From positions 1 to 64,000 of the forward strand of contig NZ_VDMA02000030.1 in the NCBI RefSeq assembly GCF_006334915.2: 64,000 bases of DNA, read 5' to 3'. Below are positions 1-8,722 of this stretch, in pieces. Source of the stretch: Microbispora catharanthi (GTDB lineage: Bacteria; Actinomycetota; Actinomycetes; Streptosporangiales; Streptosporangiaceae). The position numbers and the translations under genes were made by a program. Numbering within the stretch: position 1 is the first letter of the stretch; every line of letters begins with the position of its first letter. The notes under the pieces are model-generated. The model had not been told where the DNA came from, searched no databases, and was given only the letters and a program-made list of their open reading frames with translations.

Positions 1-177
1 GCCTGGCGGCTCGGGGTCGCGTCGTGCCGCAGGCGCGCAGATCAGCACTTCGCGAATCGCGCTGTGCCTACCGATTCGCTCGCTCCGCTCGCTCATGCCA
101 CCCCCTCGCCTGGCGGCTCGGGGTCGCATTCGCGAATCGCGCTGTGCCTACCGATTCGCTCGCTCCGCTCGCTCATG
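1..177. repeat. Direct repeats in a gene-free left edge (1-342)
   Basis: A 47-bp unit beginning CGCGAATCGCGCTGTGCC and ending in CGCTCGCTCCGCTCGCTCATG-like sequence occurs at 51-97 and again, identically, at 131-177. A 20-bp unit, GCCTGGCGGCTCGGGGTCGC, occurs at 1-20 and 109-128. The repeats are low-complexity (GCGAGCGGAGCGAG on the minus strand) and look like a dispersed intergenic element. The whole stretch 1-342 shows no convincing gene: the short open frames across it have repeat-derived, unrecognisable translations. Confidence 0.75.
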
Positions 178-342
178 GGCAGGACACCCCCCATTCGTCC
201 GGCCCGCCGGCTGACCCCCGGCGGAACACTCGTGTGGAGCGACGTCTGATCCCGGTTACCCCGGTGCGGCGGCCCCAAACCGGGCGGCCGGGTCTGCCGT
301 GCCTGTTGTTTCCCCTGCGTCTGCGGGGGTAGCCGCCGAGGT

Positions 343-1788
343 ATGACGGAAGAGACGCTCAACCGTTTCGGTGAAGTCACAGCCGTCGTCGTCGGGGACG
401 TGATGCTCGACTCGTGGCTGCGGGGCCGCACGAAGCGCATGGCCCAGGAGGCCCCGGTGCCGGTGGTGACCGTCGAGCAGATCGAGGATCAGCCGGGCGG
501 CGCCGCCAACACGGCCGTGAACCTGGCCGCCCTGGGCGCACGGGTCCACATGGTGGGGATCACCGGCGCCGACCCCGCCGGGGCGACGCTCAACGCGACC
601 CTGGGACGGCTCGACATCGAGGGCCTGGTCATCGTGCGGAGCTGGCGGACCTCGGTCAAGCGCCGGGTGCTGACCGACGGCCAGATCGTGGCGCGATACG
701 ACGAGGAGGACGAGGCGCCGCTGCCGGAGGCGGCCGAGCGCGAGCTCATCGAGCAGATCGCCCGCCTGGCGGCGGACGCGGACGTCGTCATCGCCTGCGA
801 CTACGGCGGCGGGGTGTGCACCCAGAACGTCCGCCGGGCGCTGTGCGACCTGAGCATCGAGCGGAGCGAGGGATCGCGCGGCGCGCCGATCCTCGTGGTG
901 GACGCCCACGACGTGGCCGCCTGGCGGGACTGCCGGCCGACGGCCGTGCTGCCCAACTACGCCGAGGTGCGGCGGCTGCTGGGCGAGGGGGACGACCACG
1001 ACCGGGTGGCGTTCCTGTCCGCGCGCTCGGAGGACCTCATCGAGGCCACCGGCGCCGACCTCGTGGTCACAACGCTGGACGGCGAGGGCACGCTGCTGCA
1101 CCGGCGCGGCAGGGAGCCGCACCGCACGTACGCGACCCCCGCGCCCGACACGATGAGCATCGGCGCGGGCGACACCTTCACGGCGGCGTTCTCGCTCGCC
1201 CTGGCGGCGGGCGCGGAGCCCGAGCGCGCCGCCGACATCGGCCAGGCGGCGGCGAGCGTGGTGGTGCGCCGCCAGGGGACGGCCGCCTGCTCCCACGAGG
1301 ACCTGCTGCAGGCGCTGCGCCCCGACACCGCGCTGCCCCCCGAGCGGCTGGCCGCGTGCCTGGAGCGCGACCGCGCCGAGGGCAAGCGGATCGTCTTCAC
1401 CAACGGATGCTTCGACGTGCTGCACCGCGGCCACGTCGCCTGCCTCGAGGAGGCCGCCCGGCTCGGCGACGTGCTGGTCGTCGCGGTCAACAGCGACGAC
1501 GGCGTGGCCCGGCTGAAGGGGCCGGAGCGCCCGATCAACCGGTGCGAGGACCGGGTGGCGGTGCTCGCGGCGCTGGGCTGTGTGGACTACATCACCGTCT
1601 TCGACGAGGACAGCCCGACCGAGCTGCTGCGGCTCGTCCGGCCGGAGGTGTACGTCAAGGGCGGCGACTACCACCCCGACCTGCTGCCCGAGGCGGAGCT
1701 GGTCAGGGAGCTCGGCGGAGAGGTGCGGGTGCTCGGTTACGTTCCGGACCGGTCCACCACGGCGATAGTGAACCGGATTCGAGGGTAG
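343..1788 (+). CDS. hldE: Bifunctional heptose-7-phosphate kinase / heptose-1-phosphate adenylyltransferase (HldE/RfaE)
   Basis: This 481-residue protein has the two-domain order of HldE. An N-terminal PfkB-type sugar kinase (about residues 1-325) carries the GAGDTF anion hole and catalytic Asp at 274-279. A C-terminal nucleotidyltransferase (about 345-480) carries the HRGH form of the HxGH motif at 361-364, after FTNGCFD. Enzymes of this family phosphorylate D-glycero-D-manno-heptose 7-phosphate at C1 and later transfer AMP to heptose 1-phosphate in the cytoplasm. In Gram-negatives this feeds LPS; in an actinomycete the product more likely goes to a glycan or natural product. The membrane peptide, SDR and transketolase genes follow on the same strand, which fits a sedoheptulose-7-phosphate-derived pathway (inference). 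The ATG has only a weak GAGG upstream. gmhA and gmhB partners are not in the window. Confidence 0.92.
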   Translation: MTEETLNRFGEVTAVVVGDVMLDSWLRGRTKRMAQEAPVPVVTVEQIEDQPGGAANTAVNLAALGARVHMVGITGADPAGATLNATLGRLDIEGLVIVRSWRTSVKRRVLTDGQIVARYDEEDEAPLPEAAERELIEQIARLAADADVVIACDYGGGVCTQNVRRALCDLSIERSEGSRGAPILVVDAHDVAAWRDCRPTAVLPNYAEVRRLLGEGDDHDRVAFLSARSEDLIEATGADLVVTTLDGEGTLLHRRGREPHRTYATPAPDTMSIGAGDTFTAAFSLALAAGAEPERAADIGQAAASVVVRRQGTAACSHEDLLQALRPDTALPPERLAACLERDRAEGKRIVFTNGCFDVLHRGHVACLEEAARLGDVLVVAVNSDDGVARLKGPERPINRCEDRVAVLAALGCVDYITVFDEDSPTELLRLVRPEVYVKGGDYHPDLLPEAELVRELGGEVRVLGYVPDRSTTAIVNRIRG

Positions 1789-1798
1789 AGGGGCCTCC

Positions 1799-2047
1799 AT
1801 GACCGAAGAACAACGTTCGCCGACCGGCAAGCCCATGGTGGAGGCGACGCCGATGGACGTGATCCACGTCCGTATCGCGTCGTTCGCCCTGGTCTTCTGT
1901 TTCGCCGTTCTGGTGCTTTCCTTCGTCGGGCGCATCTGGGTGCTGACCGGGATCGTCGTGGCGATTATGGCGATCATCGCGATCTACATGGCGCTCGCCG
2001 TACGCAGGCAGAAGAGGCTCGGCGGCGGGCCGCAATCGAGAGGATGA
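1799..2047 (+). CDS. Small two-helix membrane protein, unknown function
   Basis: This 82-residue protein is not recognised. After a polar N-terminus of about 25 residues it has two closely spaced hydrophobic segments (roughly 27-46 and 48-68), then a basic tail (RRQKR), so it should be an integral membrane hairpin with the tail in the cytoplasm. It starts 10 bp after hldE and ends 3 bp before the SDR gene, so it is almost certainly co-transcribed with both. A membrane location beside a nucleotide-heptose enzyme could mean a role at the membrane step of a glycan pathway, but that is only context. Confidence 0.75.
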   Translation: MTEEQRSPTGKPMVEATPMDVIHVRIASFALVFCFAVLVLSFVGRIWVLTGIVVAIMAIIAIYMALAVRRQKRLGGGPQSRG

Positions 2048-2050
2048 CGA

Positions 2051-3049
2051 GTGAGCCTGAAGGACAAGGTCGTCGTGGTGACCGGCGCGAGCGGCGGAGT
2101 GGGCCGCGCGGTGGTCCGGCAGCTCGGAGCGGAGGGCGCGAAGGTCGCGCTCATCGCACGTGGAGAGGCGGGCCTCGCCGGCGCCGCCGTGGACGTCGGG
2201 GCCGAGGGCGGCACCGGGAAGACCTTCGCCGCGGACGTCTCCGACTACGACCAGGTCCGCCAGGCCGCCCAGCGGGCCGAGGCCGAGCTGGGCCCCATCG
2301 ACGTGTGGATCAACATCGCGTTCACGACGGTGTTCGCGCCGTTCCTTGAGATCACCCCTGAGGAGTACGAGCGCGAGACCAAGGTGACCTATCTCGGCTA
2401 TGTCTGGGGCACCCGGGTGGCCCTGGAGATGATGAAGCCGCGCGACAAGGGCGTCATCGTGCAGGCGGGCTCGGCCCTGGCCTACCGTTCGATCCCGCTG
2501 CAGTCGGCGTACTGCGGCGCCAAGCACGCGATCGTCGGGTTCACCGAGTCGGTGCGGACCGAACTGCTCGCCGAGGACTCGGGCGTGAAGATCACGGTGG
2601 TGCAGCTCCCGGCGCTCAACACCCCGCAGTTCGACTGGGGGCTGAACCGGATGCGGCGGCACGCGCAGCCGGTGCCGCCGATCTACCAGCCGGAGGTGGC
2701 CGCCGACGCGCTCGTCTACGCCGCCGAGCACCCGGAGCGCAAGGAGTACTGGGTCGGCGGGATGACCGCGGCCACGATCATGGGCCAGCGGACGGTGCCC
2801 GCCCTGCTCGACCGCTACCTCGCGAGGACCGGGGTGAAGTCGCAGCTCACCGGTGAGAAGGCGCCGACCGGGGTGTCCAACCTGTGGGAACCCGCGGACG
2901 AGGACAAGGACTACGGAGCGCACGGCGGCTTCGACCGGCGGTCGCACGGCCGCAGCGTGCAGTTGTGGGTGTCGCAGCACCGCCGCCTGGTCACCCTCGC
3001 CGGTCTCGGGCTCGCCGCCGTCGCCGGTCTCGGCCTGCGCCGCCGCTGA
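2051..3049 (+). CDS. Short-chain dehydrogenase/reductase with C-terminal membrane anchor
   Basis: A 332-residue SDR. The Rossmann glycine motif TGASGGVG lies at 11-18 and the catalytic Ser141, Tyr154 and Lys158 (YCGAK) are in place. The usual NNAG motif reads NIAF near 88-91. The core ends near residue 250. A further 80 residues finish in a hydrophobic stretch (about 313-328) and RRR, suggesting a C-terminal membrane anchor. It belongs to the classical NAD(P)-dependent SDR group that often acts on polyols, sugars or lipids; the substrate cannot be told. The GTG start has AGAGG nine bases upstream and follows the membrane peptide gene by three bases. Confidence 0.88.
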   Translation: MSLKDKVVVVTGASGGVGRAVVRQLGAEGAKVALIARGEAGLAGAAVDVGAEGGTGKTFAADVSDYDQVRQAAQRAEAELGPIDVWINIAFTTVFAPFLEITPEEYERETKVTYLGYVWGTRVALEMMKPRDKGVIVQAGSALAYRSIPLQSAYCGAKHAIVGFTESVRTELLAEDSGVKITVVQLPALNTPQFDWGLNRMRRHAQPVPPIYQPEVAADALVYAAEHPERKEYWVGGMTAATIMGQRTVPALLDRYLARTGVKSQLTGEKAPTGVSNLWEPADEDKDYGAHGGFDRRSHGRSVQLWVSQHRRLVTLAGLGLAAVAGLGLRRR

Positions 3050-3126
3050 CGGTCCCAAAATCCCGACATATCGGGTACGTGCCTTTTGCGGCGATACGAG
3101 GGGGCGTACCGGGGTAGTCGGGGGCG

Positions 3127-4953
3127 ATGGATGAGCTTGACTACCGCTTCCTGTGCGAACTCGCGGCCCAACTCCGGGTGGACTCGGTCCGGGCCGCCGC
3201 GGCCGCCGGCTCAGGACATCCGACGTCCTCGATGTCGGCGGCCGAGCTGATGACCGTGCTGCTCGCGCGTCACCTGCGCGTGGACGTCGCGGATCCGGCC
3301 AACCCGGCCAACGACCATCTCGTCTTCTCCAAGGGCCACGCCTCCCCTCTCCTGTACGCGATGCTCAAGGCCGCCGGGGTCGTCACCGACGAGGAGTTGC
3401 TGACCTTCCGCAGGCGCGGCAGCCGTCTGGAGGGCCATCCCACCCCGCAGGTGCCGTTCGTCGACGTGGCCACCGGCTCGCTGGGCTTCGGCCTGCCCGT
3501 GGGGGTGGGGCTGGCGCTGACCGCGCGCAGGCTGGACCGCCTGCCCTACCACGTCTGGGTGTTGTGCGGCGACAGCGAGCTCGCCGAGGGATCGATGTGG
3601 GAGGCGTTCGAGCACGCCGGGCACGAGGGGCTGAACAACCTCACTGTGATCATCGACGTCAACCGGCTCGGCCAGCGCGGCCCGACCCGGCACGGCTGGG
3701 ACCTCGGCGCGTACGCCGCCAGGCTCGGCGCCTTCGGCTGGCACACGATCGAGATCGACGGCCACGACCCCGGCCAGATCGACTACGCGCTCGCCGACGC
3801 CCGGGCCACCCGGCGCCGCCCGACGGCGATCATCGCGAGGACCTGCAAGGGCCGCGGCGTGTCGGCCGTGGAGAACCGCGAGGGCAAGCACGGCAAGCCG
3901 CTGGAGGACGCCGAGCAGGCGCTCGGCGAGCTCGGGGGGCCGCGTGCCCTCACCGTCGAGGTCACCCCGCCCGACGCCCCGGCCACGCCGTACCGGTACG
4001 CCGACGGCGCGCTCGACCTGCCGAGATACGAGGTGGGCGAGCGGGTGGCCACGCGGACCGCCTTCGGCGAGGCGCTGGCCGCGCTCGGCACGGCGCGGGG
4101 CGACGTCGTCGCGCTCGACGGCGAGGTGGCCGACTCGACCAAGCTGGAGGCCTTCGCCAAGGCCCACCCGGAGCGGTTCTTCGAGTTCTACATCGCCGAG
4201 CAGCAGATGGTCGCCGCCGCCATCGGCATGGCCGCCCGCGGCTGGACCCCCTACGCCGCGACGTTCGCCGCCTTCCTCACCAGGGCGTACGACTTCGTCC
4301 GGATGGCGGCGGTGAGCCGGGCCGGGATCTGCCTGGTGGGGTCGCACGGCGGGGTGTCGATCGGCGAGGACGGGCCCTCCCAGATGGGCCTGGAGGACCT
4401 CGCGGCGTTCCGCGCGGTGCACGGCAGCACGGTGCTGTATCCCTGCGACGCGAACCAGACGGCCCGGCTTGTCGCGGACATGGCCGCTATGGAGGGCGTC
4501 CGCTACCTGCGGACGACGCGGGGCGAGACGCCGGTGCTCTACGGCCCCGACGAGGAGTTCCCCGTGGGCGGCTGCAAGATCCTGCGCACCGGCGGCCAGG
4601 CGACCGTCGTGGCCGCGGGCGTCGCCGTGCACGAGGCCCTGGCCGCCGCCGACCTGCTCGCCGAGGACGGTGTCTCCGTCACCGTGATCGACGCGTACTC
4701 GATCAAGCCGCTCGACTCGGCCGAGCTGGTCGAGATGGCCAGGGCGACCGGGAAGGTCGTCACGGTGGAGGACCACTGGCCGGAGGGCGGGCTGGGCGAC
4801 GCCGTGCTCTCGGCGCTCGCGGACGCGCCGGTGCCGGTGCGCAAGCTGGGCGTGTCGCGGATGCCCGGCAGCGCGACCTCGCAGGAGCAGCTGGAGGACG
4901 CCGGCATCGACAGGGGCGCCATTCGCGAGGCCGTCCTGTCCCTGCTCCGCTGA
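3127..4953 (+). CDS. Transketolase (compact form)
   Basis: A 608-residue thiamine-diphosphate enzyme that moves two-carbon ketol units between sugar phosphates. The ThDP pyrophosphate-binding segment begins at GDSELAEGS (about 148-156) and runs to a conserved Asn in VNRLGQRG near 180. The pyrimidine-binding domain (about 305-470) holds the conserved Glu of FYIAEQQM, and the C-terminal regulatory fold follows. It is shorter than the roughly 690-residue housekeeping actinobacterial Tkt and resembles archaeal/animal-type transketolases, so it is probably an accessory paralogue. Sedoheptulose 7-phosphate, the transketolase product, is the precursor of the HldE substrate, which gives the cluster a metabolic logic (inference). 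A palindrome CCCGACATATCGGG at 3062-3075 precedes it and might be an operator. Confidence 0.9.
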   Translation: MDELDYRFLCELAAQLRVDSVRAAAAAGSGHPTSSMSAAELMTVLLARHLRVDVADPANPANDHLVFSKGHASPLLYAMLKAAGVVTDEELLTFRRRGSRLEGHPTPQVPFVDVATGSLGFGLPVGVGLALTARRLDRLPYHVWVLCGDSELAEGSMWEAFEHAGHEGLNNLTVIIDVNRLGQRGPTRHGWDLGAYAARLGAFGWHTIEIDGHDPGQIDYALADARATRRRPTAIIARTCKGRGVSAVENREGKHGKPLEDAEQALGELGGPRALTVEVTPPDAPATPYRYADGALDLPRYEVGERVATRTAFGEALAALGTARGDVVALDGEVADSTKLEAFAKAHPERFFEFYIAEQQMVAAAIGMAARGWTPYAATFAAFLTRAYDFVRMAAVSRAGICLVGSHGGVSIGEDGPSQMGLEDLAAFRAVHGSTVLYPCDANQTARLVADMAAMEGVRYLRTTRGETPVLYGPDEEFPVGGCKILRTGGQATVVAAGVAVHEALAAADLLAEDGVSVTVIDAYSIKPLDSAELVEMARATGKVVTVEDHWPEGGLGDAVLSALADAPVPVRKLGVSRMPGSATSQEQLEDAGIDRGAIREAVLSLLR

Positions 4954-4959
4954 ACGCCG

Positions 4960-7227
4960 CTAGCGGTGGGCGGCGAGGGCGCGGGCCGTCGGCGTCCCCG
5001 CGTCCGGCGGGTAGTCCGCGACGTGCCCCTGGTAGAGGACGTTCCCGCCGTGCCTGCCGGGGCCGGGCCCGAGATCGATCAGCCAGTCGGCCTGCCGGAT
5101 GACGTCCAGGTTGTGCTCGATGACCACGACGGTGTGCCCCCGGTCCACGAGCGCGTCCAGGACCCGGAGCAGGCCGTCGATGTCGCTCATGTGCAGGCCG
5201 GTGGTGGGCTCGTCGAGCACGTACGTCGTGGGCCGCTCGGCGTCGCGCAGCTCCTTGGCGATCTTGAGCCGCTGGCACTCCCCTCCGGACAACGTGGTGA
5301 GCGACTGGCCCAGCCGGAGATAGCCGAGACCGGCCTGCGACAGGTGCCGCAGCGCCCGGTCGACGGCCTTGTCGGGCAGCCGGTGCCTGGCCTGGTCGAC
5401 GGAGAGGGCGTCGACGTCGGCGATGGACAGGCCGTCGACGGTGTACGCCAGCACCTCGGGCGTGAAGCGCCGCCCCTCGCATGCCTCGCAGACGACCTCC
5501 TGGCCGTCCATGAAGGCCAGATCGGTGTAGATGATCCCGAGCCCGTCGCACTTCGGGCAGGCGCCTTCCGAGTTCGCGCTGAACAGCGCGGCGGAGACGC
5601 CGTTGCGCCGGGCGAACAGCCTGCGGACGGCCGGCGCGATGCCGGTATAGGTGATCGGCGTTGACCGGCGGTTGACGCCGACCGGCCGCTGGTCGATCAC
5701 GACGGCGTCGTGCTGCTCGACGAGTTCGGCGGCCAGGCTGGACTTCCCCGAGCCGGCGACGCCGGTGAGGACGGTCATCACGCCGGCGGGGATGTCCACG
5801 GTGACGCGCCGCAGGTTGTTGCGCGTCGCGTCGGCGACGGTGATCGCCGCCCTTGTCGTCGGCGGGGCCGTACGCGGGGCGGTCTTGAGCGGCGCGGGCC
5901 GGGAGAGCGCGCGTCCCGTGGGAGTGCCGGCCCGCCGGAGCTCGGAGAACGTGCCCTGGAAGACGAGCCGGCCTCCGTCGGCGCCGGCGCCGGGACCGAT
6001 CTCGACGACCTGGTCGGCGACGGCCATGACGGCGGGGTCGTGCTCGACGACGAGGATGGTGTTGCCCCTGTCGCGCAGCCGTTCCAGCAGTCTCGTCATG
6101 GACTCGACGTCCGTGGGGTGGAGCCCGGCCGTGGGCTCGTCGAACACGTAGAGCATCTCGGTGAGGCTCGACCCGAGATGCCTCACGATCTTGACGCGCT
6201 GGGACTCGCCGCCCGACAGCGTCGTCGTCGCGCGTGCCAGGTTGAGATACCCCAGGCCGATGGCGTCCATGGCGTCGAGCCTGGCGGTCAGCGCGGCGAC
6301 GACGGGGGCGACATCCGGTGCGTCGACGCCCCGCACGAGCCCGGCGAGCTCGGCGACCTCCAGCCGGGACAGCTCGCCGATGGTGCGCCCGAGGACGGTG
6401 GCGGCGCGGGACGCCTCGTTGAGCCGCTCTCCCCCGCAGCTCGGGCAGACCTGCGACCGGGTGAACCGGCGGATCGTCTCCTGCTTGCGCTCGGACATGT
6501 CCCCCGAGGCGTGCAGGTAGATCCGCTCGAACCGCTCGACGACCCCTTCGTAGTCCTTCGGCAGCCCGCGCCCCAGCCGCCGCGCCAGCCGCGCCGCCGC
6601 CTCGCCGCCGTGGAGCAGGGCGTCGCGCGCGTCCCGGCTCCAGTCGCGCAGCGGCGTCTCCGGGTCGAACACGCCGATGTCGGCGTACTGGGAGTACCAG
6701 TAGTTGCCCGCGCCGAACCCCGGAAGCCGGATCGCGCCCTGCCGCAGCGACCTGTCCGGGTCGAGGATGCGGTCCACGGCCGTGACGACGACGTCGCCGA
6801 GCCCCGAGCACGTGGGGCACATTCCGGCCGGATCGTTGAACGAGAAGTGGTTCGACTCGCCCACGTGCGGCTTGCCGAGGCGGGAGAACAGCAGCCGCAG
6901 GTAGGTCCAGGTGTCGGTGACCGTGCCGACGGTGGAGCGGGCGTTGCCGCCGAGGCGCCGTTGGTCGATCACCACGACCGGCGACAGCCCGTCGATGTGC
7001 TCCACGTCGGGACGTGTCCACTTCGGCAGCCGGTTCCTCGCGAACGGGGGAAAGGTCTCGTTCAACTGGTAGCCGGCCTCCGCGGCGATCGTGTCGAAGA
7101 CCAGCGACGACTTGCCGGACCCCGAGACACCCGCGAAGACCACCAGGCGGTCGCGCGGGATGTCCACGTCCACACCACGGAGGTTGTTGGTGCGGGCCCC
7201 TCTGATGGAGATGTGTGGTGAAGCCAT
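4960..7227 (-). CDS. UvrA-like ABC ATPase (UvrA paralogue)
   Basis: This 755-residue protein has two ABC ATPase modules in UvrA order. Walker A GVSGSGKS lies at 33-40, with a second GVAGSGKS past the midpoint, each followed by LSGGE signatures and DEPT Walker B motifs. Zinc-binding CxxC pairs are present (CPTCSGLG, CPSCGG, CPKCDGLG, CEACEG). True UvrA is about 950 residues; this one lacks room for the UvrB-binding and insertion domains, as in the short UvrA2/DrrC-type paralogues linked to drug or DNA-adduct tolerance in actinomycetes. It is convergent with the transketolase (6 bp apart) and divergent from a WYL regulator, its likely controller. A role in housekeeping excision repair is less likely. 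Confidence 0.9.
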   Translation of the reverse strand: MASPHISIRGARTNNLRGVDVDIPRDRLVVFAGVSGSGKSSLVFDTIAAEAGYQLNETFPPFARNRLPKWTRPDVEHIDGLSPVVVIDQRRLGGNARSTVGTVTDTWTYLRLLFSRLGKPHVGESNHFSFNDPAGMCPTCSGLGDVVVTAVDRILDPDRSLRQGAIRLPGFGAGNYWYSQYADIGVFDPETPLRDWSRDARDALLHGGEAAARLARRLGRGLPKDYEGVVERFERIYLHASGDMSERKQETIRRFTRSQVCPSCGGERLNEASRAATVLGRTIGELSRLEVAELAGLVRGVDAPDVAPVVAALTARLDAMDAIGLGYLNLARATTTLSGGESQRVKIVRHLGSSLTEMLYVFDEPTAGLHPTDVESMTRLLERLRDRGNTILVVEHDPAVMAVADQVVEIGPGAGADGGRLVFQGTFSELRRAGTPTGRALSRPAPLKTAPRTAPPTTRAAITVADATRNNLRRVTVDIPAGVMTVLTGVAGSGKSSLAAELVEQHDAVVIDQRPVGVNRRSTPITYTGIAPAVRRLFARRNGVSAALFSANSEGACPKCDGLGIIYTDLAFMDGQEVVCEACEGRRFTPEVLAYTVDGLSIADVDALSVDQARHRLPDKAVDRALRHLSQAGLGYLRLGQSLTTLSGGECQRLKIAKELRDAERPTTYVLDEPTTGLHMSDIDGLLRVLDALVDRGHTVVVIEHNLDVIRQADWLIDLGPGPGRHGGNVLYQGHVADYPPDAGTPTARALAAHR

Positions 7228-7289
7228 ACTCGCGACCGTACGAGCAATTGCGGCCGGAACCTGACCGCGATCGCGGGCATGATGGGCGG

Positions 7290-8255
7290 GTGGCCGACGT
7301 GACCCGACGCATGCTGGCCCTGCTGTCGACCCTCCAGACGGGCCGGTCGTTCAGCGGGGACGAACTCGCCACGCGCCTGGACGTCAGCCCCCGCACCGTA
7401 CGCCGCGACGTGGACCGGCTCCGGGAGTACGGCTATCCCGTCGAGACACAGCCGGGACCGGGCGGCTACTACCGGCTCGTGGCGGGCCGGACGATGCCCC
7501 CGCTCGTCCTCGACGACGACGAGGCGATCGCCGCGTTGCTCGGGCTCGCGACTCTCGCCTCCTCCGGTTCCGGCGAGGACGGGGCGCTCGACGACGCGGC
7601 CACCCGCGCGTACGGCAAGCTCGACCAGTTTCTGCCCGCGCGGCTGCGTCCGCGCGTGGCCGCGCTGCGGGCGAGCCTGGAGACCGGCCGGCAGATCGCG
7701 CCCGCGGTGAACGCGGCGCTTCTGGCCGGTCTCGCCGAGGCGATCAACGACCGGGAGGTCGTGCGATTCGATTACAGCGACAGGCACGGCGAGGAGAGCC
7801 GCCGGCGGGTGGAGCCGCACCGGCAGATCCATCTGCTGCTGCGCTGGTATCTGCTGGGCTGGGACCTGGACAGGAACGACTGGCGGGTGTTCCGCCTCGA
7901 CCGGGTCCGCGACCTGGTGCGCACCGGCGTCCGGCACGCTCCCCGCGCCCTGCCGGCCGACGCGGCCCTCGCGTACCTCCGTCAGGGCCTCAACACGGAC
8001 CGGCGGCGCGTACGGCTCGTCGTGCGGGCGCGGCCCGACCAGGTGGCCGACGCGTTGAAGTTCGAGGACGCCGAGATACACCGAGGGCCCGGCGACGGGG
8101 AGACCCAGGTCACCGTCTGGCTCGACTCCTGGGAATGGCTCGTCCTCGGCCTCGCCCACCTCGACGCCGAATTCTCCGTCATCGAGCCCGAGGACTTCCG
8201 CGACGCCTATGCCGCCTTCGCCCGCCGTCTCCTCGCCGCCGCCGGCCGCCCTTGA
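7290..8255 (+). CDS. WYL-domain transcriptional regulator
   Basis: An N-terminal winged helix (about residues 1-60, with RTVRRDVDRLREYGYPV) is followed by a WYL effector domain and a WCX C-terminus; 321 residues from the chosen start. WYL regulators often sense nucleic-acid or nucleotide ligands and control DNA-damage or defence genes. I chose the GTG at 7290 because it starts just before the conserved TRRMLALLSTLQ segment and removes overlap with the divergent UvrA-like gene (start 7227). An in-frame ATG at 7215 would overlap that gene and add 25 non-conserved residues. The 62-bp gap to 7227 should hold both promoters. Confidence 0.88.
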   Translation: MADVTRRMLALLSTLQTGRSFSGDELATRLDVSPRTVRRDVDRLREYGYPVETQPGPGGYYRLVAGRTMPPLVLDDDEAIAALLGLATLASSGSGEDGALDDAATRAYGKLDQFLPARLRPRVAALRASLETGRQIAPAVNAALLAGLAEAINDREVVRFDYSDRHGEESRRRVEPHRQIHLLLRWYLLGWDLDRNDWRVFRLDRVRDLVRTGVRHAPRALPADAALAYLRQGLNTDRRRVRLVVRARPDQVADALKFEDAEIHRGPGDGETQVTVWLDSWEWLVLGLAHLDAEFSVIEPEDFRDAYAAFARRLLAAAGRP

Positions 8256-8274
8256 GAAGGGGCGGCCGGCGGCG
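8237..8274. terminator. Strong hairpin between convergent genes
   Basis: A perfect 15-bp inverted repeat (CGCCGCCGGCCGCCC at 8237-8251 and its complement at 8260-8274) has an 8-nt loop and straddles the stop codon of the WYL gene. It has no T tract, as is common in actinobacteria. It probably terminates transcription from both the WYL gene and the convergent ChaB gene. Confidence 0.7.
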
Positions 8275-8285
8275 CGCGGGGTAGG

Positions 8286-8678
8286 TCAGCGGGCCTTGGC
8301 GGTCGCCTTGCGGTTGGCCTTCTTGATGGCGTCCACGAGCTCGTCCTTGGTCATCTTCGATCGGCCCGGGATGCCGAGGCGGCTGGCCACGTCGTAGAGA
8401 TGCTGCTTGGAGGCGTTCGCGTCGACGCCCTCGGCCGTCTTGCCCGGCTTCGGCGTGCCCTTCTTCGCCTGCTCGTCCGACGGTCCGCGCCCCTCCTTCT
8501 TCTCCCAGTGGTCGCCCACCTTCTCGTAGGAGTGCTTGAGCGCGGCGAACGCCGTACGGTGGGCGCGCTGGCCCTCGCCGTACGTCTCGACGGCGGAGTC
8601 GTGCGCCTTGATCCACGTCTCCTGGGCCTCCTTGGGCGAGCGCTCCAGGGTCGAGGGCAGTTCCTTACGTCCTGGCAT
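8286..8678 (-). CDS. ChaB-family protein with Rho N-terminal-like domain
   Basis: This 130-residue protein begins with a ChaB-like region (LPSTLERSPKEAQETWIKAHDSA, about 6-30, onward to residue 60). After a lysine-rich linker it ends in a Rho-termination-factor N-terminal/SAP-like helical domain (about 90-120: KQHLYDVASRLGIPGRSKMTKDELVDAI). The SAP-like part suggests nucleic-acid binding. ChaB homologues with this tail are common in actinobacteria and usually lie among stress genes; the biochemical role is unknown. It lies 39 bp downstream of the DUF6458 gene on the same strand, so the two may be co-transcribed. Confidence 0.85.
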   Translation of the reverse strand: MPGRKELPSTLERSPKEAQETWIKAHDSAVETYGEGQRAHRTAFAALKHSYEKVGDHWEKKEGRGPSDEQAKKGTPKPGKTAEGVDANASKQHLYDVASRLGIPGRSKMTKDELVDAIKKANRKATAKAR

Positions 8679-8722
8679 GGTCCATGCCTCCCTTCAGACC
8701 GTCGGAAGTCCGTTGGAGGGGG

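Noticed and set aside
24-332. Short open frames over the left-edge repeats
   Set aside because: Their translations are repeat-derived and Arg/Pro/Ser-rich, without ribosome-binding sites or recognisable similarity.
4960-7227. Housekeeping excinuclease UvrA
   Set aside because: It is about 200 residues shorter than UvrA, and uvrB and uvrC are not near; a UvrA paralogue fits better.
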